Shown: piece after piece, positions 22,861-33,290 of the stretch
Numbering within the stretch: position 1 is the stretch's first letter
Layout of the letters: each line of letters begins with the position of its first letter
Assembly (NCBI GenBank): GCA_963573305.1
Contig: OY754332.1
Coordinates: forward strand, 52,489,559-52,553,558
DNA length: 64,000 nucleotides
Direction: 5' to 3'
Origin: Pyrrhosoma nymphula
Lineage: Eukaryota; Arthropoda; Insecta; Odonata; Coenagrionidae
Position numbers and translations under genes: made by a program
The notes under the pieces: generated by a model
Database searches by the model: none
Seen by the model: the letters and a program-made list of their open reading frames with translations, nothing else
What the model was told of the DNA's origin: nothing

Positions 22861-23325
22861 TTGTCAGTAATTTACAAACTCTTAACTGCAATAATCACTG
22901 AAAATATCTATTACCACTGTTATACAAATAATTTGATAAAAGAAGAACAGAAAGGATGCATAAAAGGTTCCCTTGGCTGTAAGCAACAACTAACAATAGA
23001 TGCTGTCACTTTGAAACAAGGTCAATTACACCGTCGGAACCTTCATGTTGGATATAATGACTATGCAAAAGCTTTCGACTCAACTACTCGCGAATTGCTG
23101 CTAAAAACTCTGAAAATATATAAAATAGACCCTAAAATACGGGAACTTTTAACTGAAATGATGAAAACCTGGACAATAAATCTTCACCTCAAAAACCAGA
23201 AGGTTTCTTCTATTAATATCCGTAGAGGAATATTTCAGGGCGATTCACTATCACCACTATGGTTTTGTTTAGCAATAAACCCACTGCCAACGCTGCTTAA
23301 AAATGTAAAATTGGGTATGAATTAA
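22861..23325 (+). pseudogene. R4-like reverse transcriptase core
   Basis: A 154-codon frame covering reverse transcriptase blocks 2-4. Visible are SVIYKLLTAIITENI, the first catalytic aspartate in NDYAKAFDSTTRELL, and RRGIFQGDSLSPLWFCLAINPLP. It stops before the catalytic MDD box, which continues at 23358 in another frame. The residues resemble the second R4-like element at 57.2-60.9 kb but are clearly diverged. Confidence 0.8.
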
Positions 23326-23357
23326 ATCGTAGAAATGATACAAGAATCAATTATTTA

Positions 23358-23693
23358 ATGTTCATGGACGATCTGAAACTGTATGCAGAGTCCAAGGAAA
23401 AACTCCAAGGCCTCACCAAAACCACTAAAATGTTCAGTGAGGACATTGGTATGAAATTATGGCTGGAGAAATGTGCTGTAATGAACTTACATAAGGGAGA
23501 ACCCCAACTATCCGAGGAACGTATGGAGGACATAGAGACACTTCCTGTGGACGGCACATACAAGTACCTAGGCTTTCATCAAAACCATCGGATGGACCAC
23601 ACCTCATTAAACAAAACACTAACAGACGCATATAAAAGACGTCTGACCTACTCCTTCGGAATTTTACAAATGGTCAGACACGGATCTAAATGA
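23358..23693 (+). pseudogene. R4-like catalytic box and thumb
   Basis: A 111-codon frame starting with FMDDLKLYAESKEKLQGL, the catalytic aspartate pair of the reverse transcriptase in the form used by R4/Dong-like elements. It continues with GMKLWLEKCAVMNLHKGE and DGTYKYLGFHQ. The next block (YIPRKKGGLGLLNI, near 23770) is in another frame. Confidence 0.75.
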
Positions 23694-23844
23694 ACTGGAC
23701 AGACTAACTAGGTGACTACTAAACAAGTTCCGATGTTTACACAGTATGGCCTCTGTCATTAGGCTGTATATTCCGAGAAAGAAAGGAGGCCTAGGCCTAT
23801 TAAATATATTGTGACTGTGCAAATCTCAGGAAGAGTCCATTAAA

Positions 23845-24660
23845 TTGAATTTAAAAGCATCAAAAGATGTCATAATGAAACAGATAGTTGAAGCTGACAT
23901 GGGGTACACACCTCTGAACCTGAGATATGAGGATAATCAGAATGAATTGCCAGACATTGCCCAACAGAAACAAGAATGGAGAGTCAAAGTACAGGACGGA
24001 AAATTTCCAACAGTTATCCAGGAGGATTGGGTTGACAAAACTGCATCTTTAAAATGGCTCCAGGATGGCTATCTCAGCCCCAAGACCGAAGGTTTTACCA
24101 TGGCTATTCAAGACAGAGTTATACGCACCCATAACTATGAAAAACATATTCTTAAACTAGAAATATCCGATAGATAGATAGATCCGATAGAAATGTGGAT
24201 GCACTGGTGAGTCAATTGAACACATAATGGCAGGATGCTCAGCTCTTGCAGGGAATGTCTACCTGAATAGACATAACCAACAGGCAAAAATAATCCACTA
24301 ACACCTGGGATTAACTTACGGGGCTCTTAAAGAAAAATATCCCACCATACTACAAGTATCAGCCACCTGCAGTAATTGAAACAAAAACCCATTTTTTGTA
24401 CTGGGACAGACCGATACTCACTGACAAAACCATAGATTACAATAGACCGGATATCCTATTGATCAACAAATCAGAAAAAAGACAAATATAATCGATATAA
24501 CAGTACCACTAAGCCACAACGTAAGGTCCACCGAGAGAGAGAAATCTCAAAATACAGAAATTTAGCCGACGAAATAAACAATTTCTGGAAATTGAATGAT
24601 TTCAGCATTCACCCAATAGTAATCTCTGTGGAGGGATATCTTTGCGCCCTTAATACTACA
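23845..24660 (+). pseudogene. R4-like C-terminal region with REL endonuclease remnants
   Basis: The open part (23845-24177) ends with LSPKTEGFTMAIQDRVIRT, a conserved pre-nuclease block also present in the 57-kb element. After a short duplication of GATAGATA the cysteine-histidine motif and the RPD...D nuclease residues follow in broken frames. The domain would cut the target site. Confidence 0.7.
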
Positions 24661-24700
24661 ATATTTATTTCATACTTCTTTTAGATGCTGAAATAAAAAA

Positions 24701-25948
24701 ATATGATAATGGGGGGGGGGCGAATATAAAAAATTTGCTGTACCACCTGACATGTTTTCTGATGGATGCATTCTTTCATCCAAAAGTCTGTTCTCCTTCG
24801 GAAGCATTTCCTGCATCGCACGCTGCCTAACACTGGTGTATCAGAGGATTTTTTTTAAATATGAGTACAATCTATCTTAAGTGCATCGCCGTTTAATGCA
24901 GAATGGTAGAGAGATAGATCAAGTAGATGAAGAGAATCACTAACGAAGAAGTTTTTCGAAGAGTTTGATGGAAAATAAGTATGGTGAATACCCTGAAAAT
25001 AAGAAGAGACAAACTTACAGGACATATGTTGTGACACATCTGCCTAATAAAAACAATTGTGGAAGGAGATATAAATGGAAAGAATTACAGAGGAATACCG
25101 AGAGTGGAACTACTTTGATGACTACTGATGTTGATGATAGAAAAAACGAAGTTTATATGATGAAGGTTAGTGGAAATTTTAAGTAATGTAATACACACGT
25201 GGTTTTATCACAAAAAATTAAACAAACCATAAAAGCTCAGTCCATGGTGTTATCTTACAGCAATATATTTTCTGCTTTTCAGCCCTGATATGAGAGGATG
25301 GGGAAAGTTTTCAAAAACTATTCACTCGATGACAGGAAGAAAGGACTATGAATTCACTGTAATGGGTAAATGTAAAGGCAAGGAAAACGTAATCTTGAAA
25401 ACATATCACGTAAACTTATTCAATGAGGTTTCCATCAACTATCATCATCATAGTAAAAGCCATAGTCCATAAACATTTTTTAAACCATTTATACGAATTC
25501 AGTTCCTGGTGTGTGGGCAACCTTTTGAAGCAGACATCAGGTTGCAGGGTTATGAAAAATGTTTATTTCTTCAATGAAAATAGTATTTCATTAAACACTG
25601 TTTGTAACCAATCAATCAATTTGTCCGAATAACGGTTATGGGCTACTTACTATAGATGAAGCTGATAGTTATTCGGTGAAATAACACACAAAACATATTT
25701 TGCACACATCACCAAGAAAATTTATTTCCAATTCCAGCTTGAACCCTTTTTTTCCAAAATTTATATTTCTCAGAAATATTTCCCTTAAAATATAACATGA
25801 CAAATACTTTTAGATACATAGGTATATAATAATTAATTCATTCACAAAATAATAAAAGAGAAAAGCAACAAATCTATTGACCATGCTAAGATGATTTGTC
25901 GCAACAAGGTGCTACTTCATAAAATACTGACTTCCTAGATACAGTTAA
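24701..25948. other. Non-coding, nothing recognised
   Basis: It starts with a run of ten G. Short frames at 24965-25186 and 25290-25632 have no domain and biased AT composition. No repeat or RNA gene was recognised. Confidence 0.4.
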
Positions 25949-26162
25949 TCAAGCAGGTCCAAGCTGAAGAATTTTGTCTTCGCTGTTAAAATGGGGCCAT
26001 CCGTCGGCTCGTGCGTAGCCTCCCTCGCCACGGGGCATCGGGCGCTGGACGCATCCGGTCCCGGAGCAGATACGGGGATCGGGGAAGGGAAAGGGGGGAG
26101 GTGGTCCGCGCTGGGGCCGGGAAGGCGTGAGGCTCGACCAAGGCGTCACCTGAGGAGTCGGC
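25949..26162 (-). CDS. Possible terminal coding exon, proline-rich, unknown
   Basis: On the minus strand a strong acceptor (TTCTTGCCGACTCCTCAG) ends at 26163. It is followed by an open frame of 70 codons to TGA at 25949, rich in Pro, Gly and Arg (GPPPPFPFPDP, GEGGYARADGWPHF). GC content jumps well above the flanks. The plus strand also has an open frame here (25991-26185), so the orientation is not certain. No partner exon upstream was identified, no domain is recognised, and a clear AATAAA is missing. It may be an orphan exon or a GC-rich island. Confidence 0.3.
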
Positions 26163-26189
26163 AAGAAATTGAAACTCAAAAATAAATTA

Positions 26190-27310
26190 TTTACTTGTCA
26201 GATACATCTAGGTATATTAAAATGAAAAGGCATTTGATTCTCTAGCATTTATTTATTTGAAGGAATAGTTTATGATTATTATTACATTTTCCTTTTTCTA
26301 TATTATTTAATTTTTGTGCTCTTTTGTTATTGTTGTCTTTCTCAGTGCATATTTATCTTTCTGCGTCACGGTGTGTTAGTACGGCTCATATACCCCCTTG
26401 AGGTGGGTCGCGGGAAGCGGTTAGCTGGCTCTCAAGGTAATCCTTTTTGGAGGTGATCCTAGATGGTGTGGAAGAGTGAAAACGGGCCTAGGGTATTGCC
26501 AGGCTTTGATTTCTCTCGTGGAATTCTAGCGAAATATACTGAAACTCACCGGTATAGCGTCACAATAGGGTACGTTGAAAAAACAATTCTTTTCAACTTC
26601 GATTTGAAATTTCGGGAAAAGGTGCAATTCTAGCCACAGATACACCGAATAAAATATTTTCGAAAAATATCAATATTTAGGGGTCTCACCGTAGTGTCCT
26701 GAAGTTTTAGCTGACCAAAAATCGCCGTTTTGGGGTCAATTTGTTTTCTCCCGGATTTTTTTTGCATCGTAAGATTGAATTAACAGGGAACTCATTACTG
26801 CTCCGACAGTTGTTAGTAACTATTTTGCTTTATTTTTTCAGATAACTACAATAATTTCTTATGAAAATAAAGGGTTTTTTTGCTGAATTTGCTGAATCCG
26901 GGAGAAAATCATTAGAATTGACCCCAAAACGGCGATTTTTGGTCAGCAAAAACTTTAGGACACTACGGTGAGACCCCTAAATATAATTATTTTTCGAAAA
27001 TATTTTATTCGGTGTATCTTTGGCTAGAATTGCACGTTTTCCCAAAATTTCAAATCGAAATTTAAAAAAAATGTTCTTTTGATGTACCCTAGCTTCGTAA
27101 CCGTAAACAGGGAAAGCTGCACGAGGCGCGGGTACTGTAAAGGCATAACCTTGAATAATCTATTCCAAATTGCTGCTAATTGTCATAGAATAGCCTTTGA
27201 AGGCAAAAGCCACGATGGGTGGGTGAAGCTGTATGTGGTTGGACCGTAAAGGGACGGACACAGCAATACAAACTGGACGATTGGTTCTTGGAATGTCAGA
27301 GATGTGTATG
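26190..27310 (+). other. LINE 5' region split by a palindromic MITE
   Basis: The GC-richer blocks 26345-26560 and 27100-27290 read as one 5' leader that continues into the endonuclease start at 27270. The palindromic MITE at 26568-27089 separates them. Joining them is an inference from composition and position. Confidence 0.35.
26566..27091. mobile_element. Palindromic MITE with TA target duplication
   Basis: Two arms of about 195 bp (26568-26762 and 26895-27089) are roughly 88% identical in inverted orientation. They start GGGTAC and end GTACCC, with TA immediately outside on both sides. The spacer is about 130 bp. The TA duplication suggests mobilisation by a Tc1/mariner-type transposase. 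There is no coding capacity. Confidence 0.7.
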
Positions 27311-27323
27311 GATAAAGTTATAG

Positions 27324-28002
27324 TTGGGAAATAAAATGAAAATGAGACGCATGGATGTTTTGTGTGCTTGTGAAAACAAGCACAAGGAGTGGGACATTGT
27401 TACAACTGATGACTGTGGGTTAGCATTGTTTTCAGAAGATAGTGGAGGAGATAGTGTGCATTGCAGTCAAGGTTTAGGTTTCATCCTCAATGAGAGATGT
27501 CCATATATTTGTGTGAACCTGGACAATGACGCTCAGTCGTTGAAACCGTGGTTGGTTGTTTTAATAAAAAATTTGCGTGGAATATACCAATCATTGTTAT
27601 TTTCAACACGGAAAATTTCCACTAAGTGATGCCTGGAGGAATCTCTTCAACTCAATGAGAGACTGAAGATGCTAGAGAGGAAATACGAGCTTGTATCCCC
27701 TACTTTGCTCTAGGCTCGTATGACTGTAGGTATAGGAAGAGTAGAAGCAGTGGCATATTACGTACCAGTGAACGGAGAAAGAGTGAAAGATGAGTTTTGG
27801 AGAAAACAGAGAGGTGATCACTGAATGTGATCCCAGTGAGAGAATAATTCTACTAGACGACATGACTGGCTGGGTTGGTTTAAGAAGGGATTCATCTGAG
27901 AGAGTGATTGGGTATTCAACACAGACGCTCGAACATTCGAGATTGATACATAATGATGAAAACTTGTGTGTGCTTGGAAAAAGGATTGCTCGCTTCGAAT
28001 AG
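27324..28002 (+). pseudogene. LINE APE endonuclease, broken
   Basis: Two frames with the internal blocks of an apurinic-type endonuclease. One has GLGFILNERCPYICV, the other YVPVNGERVKDEFW followed by LDDMTGWVGLRRDSSERVIG. The active-site GDMNGWVG is changed to DDMTGWVG. Stops lie between 27629 and 27790. Confidence 0.6.
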
Positions 28003-29040
28003 ATAGGTGGTTTAAACATAAGAAAATTCATAACCATTCATGACAAAGGAAATTGTAATAAATAGATTTATTTCATTTCGTAAGATTAGAGATTAAGATA
28101 ATTAATAATAGATACAAGAGTGATGAGGGGTGCCGAGTGTGGAATAGACCACTAATTTCTTGGTCTTTTGAGTGCATTTGCGTAAAAGGTTAGTGGTCTC
28201 GGAAGTGGATCTGGGTAGAATGTAGGTTCCGAGGAAGAGAAGTGCGCGTAAGCAAATGAGAGTAAAAGTGGAAAAGTTGCAATGAGGTGAGAGTAATGGC
28301 TGGGTGCTTGAGTATCATGTATGATTGCTTGAGGATATACTATCTTCGAAACGGAGAGAATGAGACGAATATATTGGCAATTATATTGTGAACGATTCCT
28401 GGGTGAGTCTGAAAGAAATTACTGCAGAATGTGCATCAAGAGTATGTGGGAGAGGTGATGCATAGTGGAATGAAAGAGCGAAAATTGCAGTTACTGATGA
28501 CAACGAGTCGTACAAGAGATTAATATAATTCAAATCTTAAGTAGAACTAAGAAGGCATGTGATGAATACAAAGAGAAAAAGAATGAATGCATGATCGTGA
28601 ATGAGAGCGAGGAAGAATGCGTGCGGATGAGGCTTACAAAATGTAGAGCGATTTTGAAAGCAATAAAAAGTTATTTTTAAAATTGCTAAAAATGGGAAAG
28701 CAAGGTGAGGTGCAATGGATGCAACATGGAACCTAAGTGGTGAGAACGGGTGGGATGAAAACAGCGTCAGGGACCGTTGGAGGCAATAGTTTGAAGAGTT
28801 ATTCAATAATAGTGCCGGCGATGAGTATGAGTCTTGCGAATAAGTTTACGAGAATGTCAGCTTGGGAAAGGAAACAAGTGAGAATGAGGCGTTAAGGCAG
28901 TGAGACTACTGAAAAATTGGAAGGAAGCAGGCGTAGATGGAATATCCAGAGAAATTCTGAAGTTTTGGTGCAAATTACTTATAAGTCGCTTGTGCGCATT
29001 AAATAATTTATAATGAGAGAAAAAAATGTACTTTTTAATA

Positions 29041-29177
29041 TTCCACATACAATTAGATTTATTTACCCGACCGGTTTCAACGCTTGTGCGTCATTATCCA
29101 GGGTACAGACTTCAAGTCAAGTAATGACGCACAAGCGTTGAAAACAGTCGGGTAAATAAATCTAACTGAAAGTGGAA
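29041..29177. repeat. Inverted pair of Penelope-type hammerhead ends
   Basis: The arms 29041-29096 and 29122-29177 match at 51 of 56 positions in inverted orientation with a 25-bp loop. Each arm holds AATGACGC-ACAA-GCGTTGAAA (part of a hammerhead stem II and 3' core) followed by GGGTAAATAAATCTAA and GTGGAA, the tail found at other Penelope termini here. The CTGATGA half is incomplete in both arms. Confidence 0.7.
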
Positions 29178-29220
29178 TAAATAAAAACTACAGTAATTGT
29201 ACTTTCCACTTAATTTTAAT

Positions 29221-29285
29221 GCGAATTACACAACACGTGTTTCAACGCTCCTTAGGGCGTCATCATCAGGTCTGGCAGCGTTCGC
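29221..29285 (-). ncRNA. Hammerhead ribozyme motif, core intact
   Basis: The minus strand reads CTGATGA (plus 29263-29269), a stem II of ACGC and GCGT closed by a CCTAAGGA loop, then GAAAC (GAAA at plus 29240-29243). Both invariant core halves are present. The following ACACGTGTTGTG could supply the short stem and the NUH cleavage site. It belongs to a Penelope terminus inserted in the LINE at 27.2-29.7 kb. Self-cleavage is predicted, not shown. Confidence 0.65.
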
Positions 29286-29700
29286 GATGGATGGAAAAAT
29301 AAAGGAATAGATTATAAGGCGAGCGAATGCCGAATGTCATTTCGTATCTTCTTTACAGAGTCGCAGGTAGTATTTGGAGCATATCTAGGAATGAGTGTTT
29401 GTCAAAGGAATTGCAAATCTTAGTGCCCGAAAGTTCTCCTCCCGGCGTTATTATAGGATTGCGAAACCTGGGTATATCAGGACAAGCATAAGAGTAGGCT
29501 GAATGCAGTGGGAATGGGGTACCTGAGGAGTGTTAGATTCAACAGTAGGATGAATAGGTTTAGTAGGTATTTGATCATATAGTGAATGGGTTGAGGGCAA
29601 GAGGTAGACAGCGATAGTCATTATTGAATTTGATTGAACAGACTCTAAAGAGGAGTAATATAAGGAGTCTTAAGAATAGGATAGCCTGTATGAAGCTTAA

Positions 29701-30172
29701 GGTTGATCATTTTTTTAAATTCGAATTTATTTTAGGACACTACATAAATTTCTTCCATTTGATTACATAATAAATTTTGCTAAATACTATTGCCATCGGA
29801 TGATGGAAAGACTTGCCGCATCGCACCATAAGTATTGTTGTTCAGGAATCTTTCAGTTTTCTAGCCATTCATTGCGATGACGAAGCTTTTGGCGTTATCT
29901 ACTGATTTTCTGTTATTTTCAACGGCGTTTCATGAATTTACATGTTTCGTTCCACATATTTTTAATTTCTGCTAAGTAGTCCCCGAGATATGGCTCCGAG
30001 AGTGAGCGCATTCCATTCATGGCGGGGTGAGGGGGGGAGGTGCGCCCTATCGCGCCAACGCTCGGATGTACGATGTCCGCTGCCACGTGCAGCGTTACAG
30101 TATTTGTTAGAAAAATTGAACCTATCTTTTTTGTGATAGATATTGAAGATTAATTTACTTATATACTTCAAC
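29701..30172. other. Non-coding between the LINE relic and the fold-back element
   Basis: AT-rich with a small GC-rich patch at 29990-30100. No gene or terminus recognised. Confidence 0.4.
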
Positions 30173-31000
30173 ACTTCCGTATTTTGTTATAAGGTATAAA
30201 AAATCTCCAATGGCCGTAATAAATTGGCACCACTCGTCAAAAATACGCCACAATTGCTGTGTTGGTTTGCGGGAAAAAAATTGGGGGAGAAAAATCCACG
30301 CCAGTGACCAACCACAACCTCTCGACCAGAAAAACCCCTGTGGTGGTTTACGGGAATGTTACTTCCTCGCCAGGGACAACCACAGACACACACAATCAAC
30401 CCGAATAGGGATACTTCGCTGGGCTTATGAGACCCTGCTAAGGATGCCTGGGTTACACACACACACACTCAACCCAATGAGGGATTCTTTGCCGGGTTAA
30501 TGAGACCCAACTAAGAATGCCTGGGTTATGAACACAAACACACTCACAAGCACTCAAGAACTCACTCACTCACACACTCAACGGGCCCAACTTCTGGGAG
30601 AATCTAGCTCAACAGAGCGTTGTCAAGAAACGGCACAAAAACAAGAAAAGACGAGGGTGTGCGTCGGATACGCGTATTTCGGCCACAAGGTGGCCCTCTT
30701 CAGCGAACTGAAGGGAGAAATCACTTGCAACGCAAGGTTGTAAGTGGAAAGGAAGGAGGACAGCCTAGAATAAATAGGAAAATGATAAATAGGAAAATGA
30801 TGATAGGCTTTTCTGGTCGAGAGGTTGTGGTTGGTCACTGGCGTGGATTTTTTCCCCCCAATTTTTTTCCCGCAAACCAACACAGCAATTGTGGCGTATT
30901 TTTGACGAGTGGTGCCAATTTATTACGGCCATTGGAGATTTTTTATACCTTATAACTTTAAGAGGCCGTAGAGCTCACGTTCCCTACTTCCGTATTTTGT
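30173..31000. mobile_element. Fold-back element with 15-bp target duplication
   Basis: ACTTCCGTATTTTGT occurs at 30173-30187 and at 30986-31000. Between them arms of about 140 bp (30188-30330 and 30808-30952) are near-perfect inverted copies starting TATAAGGTATAAAAAATC. The spacer holds short CA and CTCA microsatellites. The right side has 33 extra bases (30953-30985) not present on the left. Such a long direct repeat is unlike normal cut-and-paste elements and suggests a copied (retroposed) sequence or an unusual transposase. Confidence 0.65.
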
Positions 31001-31061
31001 GCAAAAATTTCTAAACCTGATAAGTACTCGGGTTTGTTGGTACCGAAGCTACAATATAAAG

Positions 31062-31720
31062 AATGTTATGCCCTCATTAACAATTTAAGAATCCATTGCT
31101 CTGAAAAAATAAACCTTTCTTCTAAAGAAATACTTTTGTATTTATCAATAGGTTTTATCATAAGAAGAAACATGGGAGTTGTGAAATCTACTTACGTTAG
31201 TTTCAAGGCAAAGAAAGCCAAGGGAAATGTTATTCTTCCAGGAGCAATCCCTGCTTGACAGATAATTGAACTCTCAACTTCCCTCTACGAGTGGGTTTTA
31301 TAGCAGTTGTTCACCGACGTTTTTCCCTAAACAATGTTATAGATACATTGCCGTCAATAAAAGTACCGCCCATTCTGAATTGTTTGGAATTAAGGTAGAT
31401 ATAAATTAGCATGGTGCCTGAACTTGTATACCTTTTATTATAATGTATCTATATCATTGTTAAGGGTGAAACTTCTGTGAGCAACTACTATAAAACCCAC
31501 TCGTAGAGGAAAGTTGAAATTTCAATTATCTGTCAATTAGGGGTTGCTTCTGGAAGAATGTAATTTTCCCTGGCTTTCTTTGCCTTTAAACTAAGTAGAT
31601 ATCACAACTCCATATGTTTCTTCTTTATGATAATACCTATAAATAAAGACAAAGTATTTCTTTGGAAGTAGGGTTTCTATTTGCAGAAAAATGTACCCTT
31701 AAATTATTAATGAGAGCATT
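31062..31720. repeat. Long inverted repeat, about 300-bp arms
   Basis: The arms (31062-31362 and 31420-31720) are about 80-85% identical in inverted orientation with small indels. Shared stretches include AAAGAAATACTTT, CTACGAGTGGGTTTTATAG and GATAGATAATTG-like sequence near the centre. The left arm has a 74-codon frame without a known domain. It lies against the broken end of the LINE at 31725. Confidence 0.65.
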
Positions 31721-31724
31721 TTCG

Positions 31725-33290
31725 ATGCTAGTACTGTAAGGCTAATTGCCCTAAATTCTTCGCATCTCTCGACTATTTTCTTCTTCGGAATAGGGATGTT
31801 TACAGCTTTCTTGAAGTCCGTTGGCATCTGCCCACTTAAATAGCTATCACATATCAATCTCTAACGCTTATTCATGGTCCTCGCTCTCTTATACGAAAGG
31901 AACTCCAAGGGGATCATCTTCCATCCTCATACTCCCATCAATTCCTGGCATCTTCCTCTTTCTCAAGACATATACAACAATATCAAATTCTAATTAAAAT
32001 ATGGGGTACTTCTCTTCGATTGATCATGAATAGTTTTCACTCTCCTCAGCTTTTTTTAGAGTGCTTTGATCTGTTTTCCGTTTCCCTCAGTCATTCCACC
32101 TGCTAGCGATTCTTTTTTGTTTTCTTTTGTTTTATTAACTTAAGCCGACCTTTCATCATAACCAAACTATGGTCACTGTCGATATCCGCACTAGGGTGGC
32201 TTTCGCAGTGTTTTACTTGATTTTTAAATTGCTGTTTCGCTAAAATATAATCAATTTGATATCATATTCCGCCTTCTGTCATTTTCCACGTGCATCTTCT
32301 TCGCGAGTGGTTTTCAAAATGTTTTTGTGACGACGAGGCCATTTTGCCCGCAAAACTAAATCAATCTCTCTCCTCTATCGGAGCGATTTCCCAACCCATT
32401 CTTCCCAACTGCCTTAGCTTCTTGGCCTTTCCCTACTATAGCATTCCAGTCTCCAATAATAAGTAAGTTTTCATCCTCTTTTACATTCCTTATTACTTCT
32501 TCTATTCAGTCGTACTACGTCGTCGTCTTTGTCAGCTACGTCAGCTACGTCGTCATCTTTGTAATTTGACGTGAGCATGTTTACTTGTACCACAACCGTG
32601 TCCTTTGGTTTTGTTTCTAAACTAATCATAATTATCCTTTCACTGTGTTGAAGATAGCTTTTCACTCTCATGCCGCTACTTTTTCTGAGTATCATACCAA
32701 CACCTGCGTTTACATTTGCATATCCAGAGTGGATAATCCAGTAGCTGCCGCTCCATAAGTTTTCTTCTTGGGGTCATTTCAATTCGCTCATAACTAAAAC
32801 ATCCAGACCCATTATTTTCATCTAAATTTTCACTTTTTTCAAGTAATCCACAGCCTCGAAGTGATCTTACGTTCCAGGTACCAATCCTAAATTGCTGCTT
32901 ATCTTTTTAGACTGATTTACCCTCTCGAGTAATCCCCGCCCGGAGATCCGAATAGGGGTCTAGTTAACCTCCAGTAACTTTTACTTGAGATATTTCCATC
33001 ACGTGTTTTATGATAAAAGTCTTAGGAGAAAAAATTTAAAGAGCTCATTTCCCTGGAAATACAAAGGGGGTAGTTTCCCGTTGTTTTCCGCATCGCAGTA
33101 CTACAGCCGTTTGTAATGAGTATTGTTGTTCCGACCTACACGGTATCCACCCTCGCTCACAAGGAAGAGGGCTGCTGCCCCCTGGTCCGGGTTTCTGGCT
33201 GGCGAAATTAGTTGGCGGCAGCCGTTCGCCGATTCACGATATTTTCACGTGCAAGGAGGGGGAAATCTAAGGACAATGCTAAAAAGTGAA
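31725..33290 (-). mobile_element. APE-type LINE relic, 5' half
   Basis: On the minus strand a GC-rich leader (33290-32940) contains YRVGRNNNTHYKRL-like coding and CGGGAAACTACCCC. It is followed by GTWNVRSLRGCGLL (about 32880, endonuclease start), an endonuclease middle part (32471-32695), and the block WNAIVGKGQEAKAVGKNGLG with NRSDRGERL (about 32440-32360). The beginning of the reverse transcriptase is KKAVNIPIPKKKIVERCEEF (about 31790). It stops at the inverted repeat at 31720. Many frame changes. Confidence 0.7.
32471..32695 (-). pseudogene. LINE endonuclease middle part with a local duplication
   Basis: A 74-codon frame with GMRVKSYLQHSERIIMISLE, the central strand region of an APE endonuclease. 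Near the end a small duplication in the DNA (TCAGCTACG repeated, giving ADVADKDDDVV) has changed the protein. Confidence 0.6.

Larger units (their letters stand above)
22080..24700 (+). mobile_element. R4/Dong-like non-LTR retrotransposon relic
   Basis: A plus-strand element with a REL-type (restriction-like) endonuclease. Order: a basic N-terminal region (22090-22550), a spacer ending in NWKSPGPDKIHNFWIKYF (22650-22715), reverse transcriptase (22861-23325), MDDLKLYA box (23360), thumb region (to 23690), a post-reverse-transcriptase block (23845-24177), a CX1CX7HX4C motif with CGCTGESIEHIMAGC (24195-24240) and a nuclease block with NRPDILLINKSEKR, then a DITVPL block. At least six frame changes or stops make it a pseudogene. 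It ends near a G10 run at 24711. Confidence 0.8.
27240..29700 (+). mobile_element. APE-type LINE relic with interrupted centre
   Basis: It begins with WTIGSWNVRDVYG (27268-27310, the usual start of an APE endonuclease). Endonuclease blocks follow at 27324-27629 (ALFSEDSGGDSVHCSQGLGF) and 27790-28002 (CDPSERIILLDDMTGWVG). The linker EAGVDGISREILKFWC is at 28925-28975. The late block LLYGCETWVYQDKHKSRLN, near 29455-29510, follows after an interruption by Penelope termini (29020-29290). Most of the reverse transcriptase is missing. Confidence 0.65.

Noticed and set aside
30410..30560. CA/CTCA microsatellite as an independent feature
   Set aside because: It is part of the spacer of the fold-back element at 30188-30985 and has only short runs.
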